Source: an uncultured Opitutia bacterium (lineage in GTDB: Bacteria; Verrucomicrobiota; Verrucomicrobiia; Opitutales; Opitutaceae). Taken from it: a stretch of 64,000 bases of DNA. Positions 29,153 to 35,904 of this stretch are shown one piece after another. Location: assembly GCA_903859715.1 (NCBI GenBank), contig CAIONS010000062.1:62001-126000 (forward strand), read 5' to 3'. Position 1 is the stretch's first letter, and each line of letters starts with the position of its first letter. Both the position numbers and the translations under genes were made by a program. Under the pieces are notes generated by a model. The model saw nothing but the letters and a program-made list of their open reading frames with translations. It was not told the origin of the DNA and searched no databases.

Positions 29153-30103
29153 TTATTTTAACACCCATGGCAGCGCGTCGAGGTCGACGTTACCGCCGGT
29201 GAGGATCAGGCCGACGCGGCGGCCGGTGACGTCGAGTTTCTTTTCGAGCAGCGCGGCGTAGGGCACGGCGCCGGAGGGTTCGACGACGATCTTCAGAGTT
29301 TCCCAGATCCGGCGCATCGCGGCGACGATGGAGTCCTCGCTGACGGTGATGACGCCGTCGACGTGGCGCTGCATGATGGCGAAGTTCGGCGCGCCCACGG
29401 TGGTGCGAAGGCCGTCGGCGATGGTGGCGGCGTGGTCGAGAGGCACGATGTGCCCGGCTTGGAATGACTGCGCAGCATCGCCGGCGCCGGAGGGTTCGAC
29501 GGCGATCACCTGGATCGAAGGCCGCACGCCTTTGGCGGCGATGGCGGTGCCGGCGAGGAGTCCGCCACCGCCGACCGGGCAGAGGATCAGGTCCAACGCC
29601 GGAGCATCCTCCAGCAGCTCGAGGACGGCGGTGCCCTGACCGGCCATCACGCGCTCGTCCGTAAACGGGTGAATCATCGCGGCGCCAGTCTCAGCGATGA
29701 CCTTGGCGCACGCAGCCTCGCGGGCCTGCTGGGTGGGTTCGCAAAAGGTGATGCGGCCGCCGTAGGCCTCGACGTTGCGGATTTTTGATTTCGCAGAGTT
29801 TGACGGCATCACGATGTAAGCGGGAATGCCGCGCAACCGGGCGGCGCGGGCTAGGGCGGCGGCGTGATTCCCGGAGGAATGCGTGGCGACTCCGTGGGCC
29901 GCCTCGGCCGGGGTGAGCAGGAACACGGCATTCGTGGCGCCGCGGGCCTTGAAGGCGCCGACCTTCTGGAAGTTCTCGCACTTGAAGAATAACGTGCCGC
30001 CGTTGGCCGCATCGAGCGAGGCGCTCGTGAGGACGGGCGTGCGATGGATGTGCGACCGGATGCGGGTGTGGGCGGCGAGAATGGTAGTCAGATCGAGGGG
30101 CAT
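29153..30103 (-). CDS. Threonine/serine dehydratase (PLP, fold type II)
   Basis: 316 residues from MPLDLTTILAAHTRIRSH. The PLP lysine is in ENFQKVGAFKARGATNA. The phosphate loop is PVGGGGLLAGTAIA, and THSSGNHAAALARAA is the substrate loop. No ACT regulatory domain follows, so it resembles the catabolic (TdcB-like) or serine racemase/dehydratase class rather than IlvA. It should deaminate threonine to 2-oxobutyrate and/or serine to pyruvate. It is flanked on both sides by repeats. Confidence 0.88.
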   Translation of the reverse strand: MPLDLTTILAAHTRIRSHIHRTPVLTSASLDAANGGTLFFKCENFQKVGAFKARGATNAVFLLTPAEAAHGVATHSSGNHAAALARAARLRGIPAYIVMPSNSAKSKIRNVEAYGGRITFCEPTQQAREAACAKVIAETGAAMIHPFTDERVMAGQGTAVLELLEDAPALDLILCPVGGGGLLAGTAIAAKGVRPSIQVIAVEPSGAGDAAQSFQAGHIVPLDHAATIADGLRTTVGAPNFAIMQRHVDGVITVSEDSIVAAMRRIWETLKIVVEPSGAVPYAALLEKKLDVTGRRVGLILTGGNVDLDALPWVLK

Positions 30104-30112
30104 GGGAGGGCA

Positions 30113-30205
30113 GGAAGCTCGAAGATTGAAACCCGAAATCCGAAGGAAATCCATCCCATGCCGGAGGTTTTCAATTTCGGATTTCGAGCTTCAACCTTCG
30201 AGCTT
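30113..30205. repeat. Inverted 7-nt-period repeat
   Basis: The left arm steps GAAGCTC, GAAGATT, GAAACCC, GAAATCC (30114-30147) and is mirrored by TTTCAATTTCGGATTTCGAG... ending CTTCGAGCTTCC at 30207. It separates the divergent threonine dehydratase and glyoxalase genes. Confidence 0.85.
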
Positions 30206-30234
30206 CCAGCATAAGCCCTCGGGGCTTATGCTGG
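30206..30234 (+). promoter_or_regulatory. Perfect 13-bp hairpin ending 3 bp before a start codon
   Basis: CCAGCATAAGCCC (30206-30218) pairs with GGGCTTATGCTGG (30222-30234) across a 3-nt loop. It occupies the ribosome-binding region of the glyoxalase gene starting at 30238, so in the mRNA it would hide the translation start unless the gene is leaderless or the stem is opened. Confidence 0.6.
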
Positions 30235-30237
30235 CCT

Positions 30238-30618
30238 ATGGTCAAAAAACTTCTGCATACCCGGATGCGGGTGAACGATCTCGCCGCGACGGTTAAGTTT
30301 TATCAGGAGGCCCTGGGGCTGAAGCTGACCCGTCAGCACACCTCGCCGCGCGGGGCGCAGCTGGCCTTTCTGCAGACGCCGAACAGCGACGAAGAGATCG
30401 AACTCTGCCAGCTGCCGAACAGCCCGAGTGTGCAGGTGCAGCCCGACCTGATGCACCTCGCGTTTGAGGTGGCCGATCTCGCGGCGTTCACGGTCCAACT
30501 CGAGAAGAAGGGTTACAAGCTCAGTGATGGCCCGACCGCGACCGGCAGCGGCTCGGTCATCGCATTCATCGACGCGCCCGAGGGCTACGAGGTGGAACTC
30601 ATTCAGCGGGCAAGGTAA
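30238..30618 (+). CDS. Glyoxalase I (lactoylglutathione lyase-like, VOC family)
   Basis: 126 residues, single VOC fold. Likely metal ligands: His in KLLHTRMRVND, Glu in EEIELCQ, His in DLMHLAFEV and Glu in GYEVELIQR, matching the H/E/H/E pattern of Ni-type glyoxalase I. FYQEALGLKLTRQ is the usual first repeat. It converts the methylglyoxal-glutathione hemithioacetal to lactoylglutathione. The start ATG at 30238 sits right behind a strong hairpin. Confidence 0.88.
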   Translation: MVKKLLHTRMRVNDLAATVKFYQEALGLKLTRQHTSPRGAQLAFLQTPNSDEEIELCQLPNSPSVQVQPDLMHLAFEVADLAAFTVQLEKKGYKLSDGPTATGSGSVIAFIDAPEGYEVELIQRAR

Positions 30619-30640
30619 GCTGGAATTTTGATCGGAAGGT

Positions 30641-30813
30641 TCACCACGAAGGTCGCGAAGAGCACGAAGACCGGATCCAAACCACGAGCCTTTTACAGGA
30701 GGTAACGGAGAGAACGGAGGACGAGGTTTTCTCCGTTACTTCAGTTTCCTTCTGTAAAATGATTGGATGGATCGGCGTTCGACCTTCGTGCTCTTTGTGT
30801 CCTTCGTGGTAAA
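30641..30813. repeat. Nested 9-nt-period inverted repeats
   Basis: Outer arm TCACCACGAAGGTCGCGAAG (30641 on) is mirrored by GACCTTCGTGCTCTTTGTGT (30781 on). Inner arm CTTTTACAGGAGGTAACGGA (about 30694) is mirrored by the segment ending CTTCTGTAAAA near 30758. 9-nt steps: ACCACGAAG, GTCGCGAAG, AGCACGAAG and ACAGGAGGT, AACGGAGAG, AACGGAGGA. Confidence 0.92.
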
Positions 30814-30831
30814 AGACTTCCTAGCCGTGCG

Positions 30832-31749
30832 CTACCGGCCGGCGTGCCGGCGTTCGTAGGCGAAGAGGTATTGTTGCGCGAGTCCCGCTAGAGGGCCGAA
30901 GTGGGTGCGGCCGAAGTGGGCGACTTGGGCGGGCTTCCAGCCGTGCAGGCCATAGCGCGCGGCCATCGCCTTGAGAATCCAGGTGTCCACGGGGAAGGCC
31001 TCGAGGCGGCCGGCGCCGAAGAGCAGGACGCAGTCGGCGACCTTTTCGCCGACGCCGGGCAGCGAACAGAGCCGCTCCTTGGCGGCGGCGTAGGGCAGGG
31101 CCTCGGTTTCATCGAGCCAGCCGGGATGGGCGGCGATGAACTGCGCGGTCTGGTGGATGTAGCGCGCGCGGAAGCCGAGCTGACAGGCGCGCAGGTAGGC
31201 TTCGGGGATCAGCGCGAGTTGGGACCAATTCGGGAGTGACGAGTGACTTGTGACGAGTGACGAGTTGGACAGCAGGGGAGTGCCGTGACGCTCGGCGAGC
31301 AGGGCGAGCATCTGCTTGATCTGGACGATCTGCTTGGTGGCGCTGCACAGAAAGCCGAGCAGGGTGTCGCCGAAAGGCTGGCGCAGGATGCGCAGGCCGG
31401 GGAACTCCGCGAGGCAGCGTGCCAGATGGGCGTCGCTGCGCCATGGGAGCGAATCGACGAGGGTGTGCGGCTCACGTTCAAGGTCGAGGTAGCGCGAGAG
31501 CGCCGGGCCGGTGGAAGCCGTGAGGGTTGCGGGCGCCGACCAGTGCAATGTCCCTTGGAGATCGAGCGAGAGTCGAACAACGGAAGAGCCGAAGATGCCC
31601 AGCCAGATTCCGTCATCGGTGCGCCGCCAGCGAAACGCCTGGCCGCCGTCGAGGGTCTCGGCGAGTACGGCGGGGTCAAGCGGCCGGCTGGCGGGAAGGG
31701 GTTGCCAGTCTGACCAGGCGACTTCGCTTACTTGTCGGGCTTTTCCCAC
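30832..31749 (-). CDS. ogg: 8-oxoguanine DNA glycosylase (OGG1-like)
   Basis: 305 residues from a GTG at 31749 that overlaps the end of the upstream gene. The N-terminal OGG domain has LAETLDGGQAFRWRR. The HhH-GPD domain has TLLGFLCSATKQIVQIKQML, then CSLPGVGEKVADCVLLFG (catalytic Lys in GEK) and AFPVDTWILKAMAARYG (catalytic Asp). This layout is that of eukaryote-type OGG1, which removes 8-oxoG and nicks the AP site. Oddity: residues about 161-173 (LLSNSSLVTSHSSLP) are encoded by a 7-nt-period repeat arm, an insertion relative to the expected loop before the GFRARYI helix. Confidence 0.9.
   Translation of the reverse strand: MGKARQVSEVAWSDWQPLPASRPLDPAVLAETLDGGQAFRWRRTDDGIWLGIFGSSVVRLSLDLQGTLHWSAPATLTASTGPALSRYLDLEREPHTLVDSLPWRSDAHLARCLAEFPGLRILRQPFGDTLLGFLCSATKQIVQIKQMLALLAERHGTPLLSNSSLVTSHSSLPNWSQLALIPEAYLRACQLGFRARYIHQTAQFIAAHPGWLDETEALPYAAAKERLCSLPGVGEKVADCVLLFGAGRLEAFPVDTWILKAMAARYGLHGWKPAQVAHFGRTHFGPLAGLAQQYLFAYERRHAGR
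31230..31268 (-). repeat. 7-nt-period repeat arm inside the OGG1-like gene
   Basis: On the + strand: GAGTGAC, GAGTGAC, TTGTGAC, GAGTGAC, GAG. This is the same word as intergenic 49605-49631 (GTCACTC). It is in frame and encodes SNSSLVTSHSSLP, which itself shows a 7-residue period. Confidence 0.8.
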
Positions 31750-32198
31750 AGGAAACTTTTCTGGACCGTGAGCAGCGTGCCGTCGGTGGCGACGACCTCG
31801 AGTTTCCAGGCGACGGGATGGACTTTCTTGCCGGCCCAGTCGTCGCCGGTGAGACCGAGGTTGAACACTGCCTCGCCGGCGGGCAGCGCGACGGGGAAAG
31901 TATAGACGTGGACTTGGGGTGCGTCGGGCTTGATGAGGGAGAGGATGAGTTTCGCCGCGGGCTGGGCGGAGCCGGAGTTCTTCACCCGCGCGAGGAAGTA
32001 AAATCCGGCGCGGGACCTGGGCTGGGTGCGCAGGATGACCTGGCTGCCGGTGTTCTCCCGGCCGGTGAAATACTCGGAGATGCGGTCGAATGACTCGGTG
32101 TCATGCCACTCGGGCCAGACGCGGACGAACTCGACGTCGCTGGCGCGGGCCACGGCAAGCGAACCGAGCAGCAGGACGAGGTTAAGGGCGAGACGCAT
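31728..32198 (-). CDS. Secreted protein of unknown function
   Basis: 156 residues from MRLALNLVLLLGSLAVARA, a signal peptide; the frame upstream lies in a repeat. The mature part is a beta-rich single domain (VEFVRVWPEWHDTESFDRIS, GFYFLARVKNSGS, AKLILSLIKPDAPQVHVYTF, HPVAWKLEVVATDGTLLTVQ). I do not recognise a named family. The pattern 'EFVRVWP.WR...SF.RISEYF' suggests a conserved lineage protein. It overlaps the OGG1-like gene by 22 bp, so the two are likely co-transcribed. Confidence 0.7.
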   Translation of the reverse strand: MRLALNLVLLLGSLAVARASDVEFVRVWPEWHDTESFDRISEYFTGRENTGSQVILRTQPRSRAGFYFLARVKNSGSAQPAAKLILSLIKPDAPQVHVYTFPVALPAGEAVFNLGLTGDDWAGKKVHPVAWKLEVVATDGTLLTVQKSFLWEKPDK

Positions 32199-32245
32199 CG
32201 GCGTGAAATTGAGCGGGGCGCGGGGCGGGTGCAAGAGCTGGAAAT

Positions 32246-32382
32246 GTAGGGTGGGGTCGCTGACCCCGCCGGATTGCAAGGTAGGGCGAGTCGTCCTCGA
32301 CGAGCCGTGCGGCAGGGCGGCTCATCCGGAGGATTCGCCCTACCTCAACGCAGAGGCGGGGTTCGGCGACCCCGCCCTACAT
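32246..32382. repeat. Cluster of GGGGTC-GACCCC dispersed repeats
   Basis: Two palindromic cores, GTGGGGTCGCTGACCCC (about 32250) and GCGGGGTTCGGCGACCCC (about 32355), flank CGGCTCATCCGGAGGATTCG CCC. The same blocks occur at 3735-3822, 14645-14705 and 34039-34071. The cluster lies between two genes of the same strand. Confidence 0.7.
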
Positions 32383-32384
32383 CA

Positions 32385-34001
32385 TTACTGAGCCTTCAGC
32401 TCAACGTGCTGGTAAAGATGGATGCCGATGGGCGACGGGTTCCAGTTTTTGACCGCGGGGTGGATCAGGTAGCTGCGGACGCCAAACACGAATGGCGCAA
32501 TGGGAGCCTCGTCGAGCAGGAGCGTCTCGGCCTTTTGGAGCAGGGCCATGCGCGCGGCGGGATCGGCGGTGTTGGCCGCCTGATCGAGCAGCTGATCGTA
32601 GGTTTTGCTGCTCCAGCCGGTCCAGTTGTTGCCGTTGCCGGAGGTGAAGATACCGAGGAACGTGACCGGGTCGGCGAAATCGGCCGACCAGCCGTTCATA
32701 CCCACGGTGAAGTTGAGGCTCTGCAGGTTTTGCAGCAGGGTTTTCTGCTCGAAGGGCTCGATGGTCAGGTGCACGCCGAGTTCCCGCTGCCACATTGCCT
32801 GCAGGGCCTCGGCGATCTTTGCCGAATGGTCGTCGTTGACCGTCTGAAACGGAATGGACGGAAAGCCGCGGCCGCCGGGGTAACCGGCCTCCGCCAACAG
32901 CGCGCGGGCGGCGGCGTAATCGAGCTTCTGGCCGGCGGGCGGGACATAACCTCCGCAACCCGGCGGCACCAGCGTCCCGGCGGGCTGGCGGGCGCCGGCA
33001 TAAATGTTGGCGGCCAGCGCGACCCGGTCGATCGCCAGGGCGAACGCGCGGCGGACCTTGGGATTGTTGAACGGTGCGCGGGCGGTGTTGAAATTCACGT
33101 AGTTGTTCGCGAGCAGCAAATCGAGCCGGAGCTGGGCCGGCGCCTTCTCGCGGTACACCGGGATCTTGGCCGAGGGCAGCGTGTACGTGAGGTGCAGCTG
33201 GCCGGCGCGGAAGTCCATTTCGTCGGTTTCGGAATTTGTGATGGGATAAAGGATGACGCGCTCGAGGTGGTTGTGGGCGTCGTCCCAATAATTGTGATTG
33301 CGCGTGACGATGATGCGGGAGTTGGGCTGCCACTCGGTGAGTGTGAACGCGCCGTTGCCCACGAGGTTGCCGGGCCGGGTCCACTGGCTGCCGCGCGTCT
33401 CGAGCTTGCCGAATTTCTCGATGGTGGCCTGGTGCACCGGCATCCAGCTCTGGTGCATCGCGAGGGCCAGCAGGTAGGGCGTGGGGCGTCCGAGCGTGAG
33501 CCGGAGGGTGAGCGGATCGACGACGGTGACGCCGACCTGGGCGAAGTCGGTGAGTTTTCCCGTGTTGAAGGCCTCGGCATTCTTGATCGGCCAGAGCATG
33601 TAGGAGTAGGCGGAGCCAAGCGCGGGCGTGAGAATGCGGCGCATCGAATAAGCGAAGTCCGCCGCGGTCACCGGGTCGCCGTTGGACCACTTGCCGGTGG
33701 GGCGCAGGTGGAACGTGTAAACCAAACCGTCCTGGGAAATCTCCCAGCGCTCGGCTGCGCCCGGCGCGGGCTGGGAGGTCTGGTCGTCGACGATGGTCAG
33801 GCCTTCGAAGAGGGCGACCGCGATGTTCTGGTCGGTGTAGGCGTCGATCAGGTTGGGATCGAGCGTGGCGGGTTCCTCGGCGTTGCCGACGAGCAGCGTA
33901 TGCGTGCGGATGCCCTCCTCGACGGGCGTCTCACGCTTGGTGCAGCTGGTGCTCAGCAGCAGGGAAAAAAGTCCAAGAACTGAAAACAGGCGAAACCGCA
34001 T
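32385..34001 (-). CDS. Oligopeptide ABC transporter substrate-binding lipoprotein (OppA-like), copy 1
   Basis: 538 residues with a lipoprotein signal (LFSVLGLFSLLLSTSC; Cys20 lipobox LSTSC). SBP_bac_5 family blocks: NAEEPATLDPNLIDAYTDQN, AVALFEGLTIVD, AERWEISQDGLVYTFHLRPT, WSNGDPVTAADFAYSMRRI, RRAFALAIDRVALA and LLAEAGYPGGRGFPSI. These lipoproteins bind peptides outside the inner membrane and deliver them to OppBCDF. No permease or ATPase gene is nearby, so it is an orphan or serves a distant transporter. About two-thirds of its residues look identical to the next paralogue. Confidence 0.93.
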   Translation of the reverse strand: MRFRLFSVLGLFSLLLSTSCTKRETPVEEGIRTHTLLVGNAEEPATLDPNLIDAYTDQNIAVALFEGLTIVDDQTSQPAPGAAERWEISQDGLVYTFHLRPTGKWSNGDPVTAADFAYSMRRILTPALGSAYSYMLWPIKNAEAFNTGKLTDFAQVGVTVVDPLTLRLTLGRPTPYLLALAMHQSWMPVHQATIEKFGKLETRGSQWTRPGNLVGNGAFTLTEWQPNSRIIVTRNHNYWDDAHNHLERVILYPITNSETDEMDFRAGQLHLTYTLPSAKIPVYREKAPAQLRLDLLLANNYVNFNTARAPFNNPKVRRAFALAIDRVALAANIYAGARQPAGTLVPPGCGGYVPPAGQKLDYAAARALLAEAGYPGGRGFPSIPFQTVNDDHSAKIAEALQAMWQRELGVHLTIEPFEQKTLLQNLQSLNFTVGMNGWSADFADPVTFLGIFTSGNGNNWTGWSSKTYDQLLDQAANTADPAARMALLQKAETLLLDEAPIAPFVFGVRSYLIHPAVKNWNPSPIGIHLYQHVELKAQ

Positions 34002-34020
34002 GGTCTGATGTAAGCAAGAG

Positions 34021-34071
34021 AGGTGCCGGGTGCCAAGGCGGGGTTCGGCGACCCCGCCCTACATCACGGCG
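34021..34071. repeat. GGGGTC-type repeat between the OppA paralogues
   Basis: GCGGGGTTCGGCGACCCCGC followed by CCTACATCA matches 32352-32383. The copy behind each of the two paralogues suggests that the repeat was duplicated together with the gene. Confidence 0.65.
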
Positions 34072-35674
34072 TCTTCAGTTCCACGAGCTGGTAGCGGTGG
34101 ATGCCGAGGGGGGCGGGCACCCAGTTTTTCACTGCGGGGTCGATCAGGTAAGTGCGGGCGCCGAAGACGAGGGGCGCGCAGGCGGCGTCAGCGAGCATGA
34201 GGGCCTCGGCTTTTCGCAGCAGGGTGAAGCGGGCGGAGCGGTCCGCCGTCACCGTCGCCTGATCGAGCAGGGCATCGTAGGCAGGGTTACTCCAGCCGAA
34301 GGCATTGCTGCCGTTTCCAGTGTGAAACATCTCGAGGAAGTTGATTGGATCCGGGAAGTCGGCGGTCCAGCCGCGCAGGGCGAGGGTGTGGCTCAGGGTC
34401 TGCTGGTTTTGCAGCCAGGTTTTCTGGTCGTAGGGCTCGATGGTGATCTGCACGCCGAGTTCCTGGCGCCAGAGCGCCTGGATGACCTCGGCGACGCGCG
34501 GCAGCTTGTCGTCGTTCAGCACCTGCATCGGCATTGACGGCAGACCGCGGCCGCCCGGATACCCGGCCTCGGCCAGCAAGGCGCGCGCCGCGGCGTAGTC
34601 CTCGGTCTGGCCGGCGGGTCCCGTGTAGCCGCCGCAGTTCGGCGGGACAAACGCGTGCGCAGGCAGGCGGGCACCGCTGAAGACGCTCGCCGAGATCGCG
34701 GCCCGGTCGAGCGCGAGGGCGAGCGCCCGGCGGACCTTGGGATTGTCGAGGGGCGGCTTGGTCGCGTTGAAGTTGATCATGTAGAGCTGCAGCAGCGGAT
34801 CGATGCGGAGCTTTTCCGGTGCGGTCTGGCGGTAGCTGGCGAGCTTCGACGGCGGCACGCTGTACGTGACGTGCAGCTGGCCGGCCCGGAAATCCAGTTC
34901 CTCGGCGTCGGCTTTCTCGATGGGATAGATGATCACGCGCTCAATCTGGTTCTGCGCGGCGCCCCAGTAGAAGGGATTCTTGCTGACGACGATGCGGGCG
35001 TTGGGCTGCCACTCCGTGAGGGTGAAGGCGCCGTTGCCGATGAGTTTGCCTGGCCGCGCCCACGGCGAGGTGCGATCGTCGAAGCGGCCGGCCGCCTCGA
35101 CCGAGGCGCGGTGCACCGGCAGGGCGGTGGTCGCGAGGATACCGAGGAAGTAGGCAGCGGGACGGGCGAGGGTGACACGCAGCGTGAGCTCATCGATCAC
35201 CTCGACCCCGACGCCGGAGAAATCCTTGGTTTTGCCCGTGTTGAAATCCTCGGCGCCGCGGACCGGATACAGGTAGTAGGCGTAGGAATTGCCGAGCGCG
35301 GGGGCTAGGAAACGCTGGAAGGACCAGGCGAAGTCTTGGGCGGTCAAACGATCGCCGTTGGACCAGCGGGCGTTGGCCCGCAGGTGAAACGTGTAGACCA
35401 GGCCGTCGGCGGAAATGTCCCAACGCTCTGCCACGCCCGGCACGGCGGTGGCGGTTTTCTCATCGTAGTTGGTGAGCCCCTCGAAGAGGGCGCCGATGAC
35501 ATTGTAGTCGGTGGCGGCGTCGTAGATCTGCGGGTCAAGCGTGGCGGGCTCGTTCTGGTTGCCGATCAGGAGCGTGTGCGTGCGGATGCCCTCTTCAGCC
35601 GGGGTTTCGCGCTTGCTGCAGCTGGAGGCGAGCAGAGCGGTGGCGAGCAAGACAAACAAGGGCAGGCGGCGCAT
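34064..35674 (-). CDS. Oligopeptide ABC transporter substrate-binding lipoprotein (OppA-like), copy 2
   Basis: 536 residues from MRRLPLFVLLATALLASSC (lipobox LASSC). It has the same block order as copy 1: NQNEPATLDPQIYDAATDYN, ALFEGLTNYDEKTATAVPG, WSNGDRLTAQDFAWSFQRFL, RRALALALDRAAISASVFSG. An in-frame ATG at 35698 is possible. It is adjacent to copy 1 in the same direction, separated by a dispersed repeat, which indicates a local tandem duplication followed by divergence of the ligand site. Confidence 0.93.
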   Translation of the reverse strand: MRRLPLFVLLATALLASSCSKRETPAEEGIRTHTLLIGNQNEPATLDPQIYDAATDYNVIGALFEGLTNYDEKTATAVPGVAERWDISADGLVYTFHLRANARWSNGDRLTAQDFAWSFQRFLAPALGNSYAYYLYPVRGAEDFNTGKTKDFSGVGVEVIDELTLRVTLARPAAYFLGILATTALPVHRASVEAAGRFDDRTSPWARPGKLIGNGAFTLTEWQPNARIVVSKNPFYWGAAQNQIERVIIYPIEKADAEELDFRAGQLHVTYSVPPSKLASYRQTAPEKLRIDPLLQLYMINFNATKPPLDNPKVRRALALALDRAAISASVFSGARLPAHAFVPPNCGGYTGPAGQTEDYAAARALLAEAGYPGGRGLPSMPMQVLNDDKLPRVAEVIQALWRQELGVQITIEPYDQKTWLQNQQTLSHTLALRGWTADFPDPINFLEMFHTGNGSNAFGWSNPAYDALLDQATVTADRSARFTLLRKAEALMLADAACAPLVFGARTYLIDPAVKNWVPAPLGIHRYQLVELKTP

Positions 35675-35734
35675 GGGCCTTACGAGAGCACGCCTCATGC
35701 CCGGTGCCAAGACGGGCGAACGGTCGGATTCATT

Positions 35735-35904
35735 TTCACCACGAAGGTCACGAAGAGCACGAAGGCCCGACCGAACTCCAAACCATTTTACAGGAGATAA
35801 CGGAGGAAACAGAGAGTGCTTTCCGAGGGCATTCCTTCGTTCTCTCTGTTTCCTCCTGTAAAAATAGATTCAGGCGGATCGTCCTTCGCGCCCTTTGTGG
35901 TGAA
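35735..35904. repeat. Nested 9-nt-period inverted repeats
   Basis: Outer arm TTCACCACGAAGGTCACGAA (35735 on) is mirrored by the segment ending CCCTTTGTGGTGAA at 35904. Inner arm TTTTACAGGAGATAACGGAG (about 35787) is mirrored by the segment ending CTCCTGTAAAA (about 35862). It lies between the divergent-in-function OppA gene start and the exporter gene end. Confidence 0.92.

Noticed and set aside
29750-29810. A further in-frame repeat insertion in the threonine dehydratase (SNSAKSKIRNVEAYGG)
   Set aside because: The DNA looks slightly like the TCNNAAA word, but the protein has no extra length compared with the family here (MPxN...YGG spacing is normal) and no 7-nt period can be followed.
28969-35904. 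CRISPR array
   Set aside because: The repeats are mirrored arms with variable word copies, not regularly spaced identical direct repeats with spacers, and no cas genes are present.
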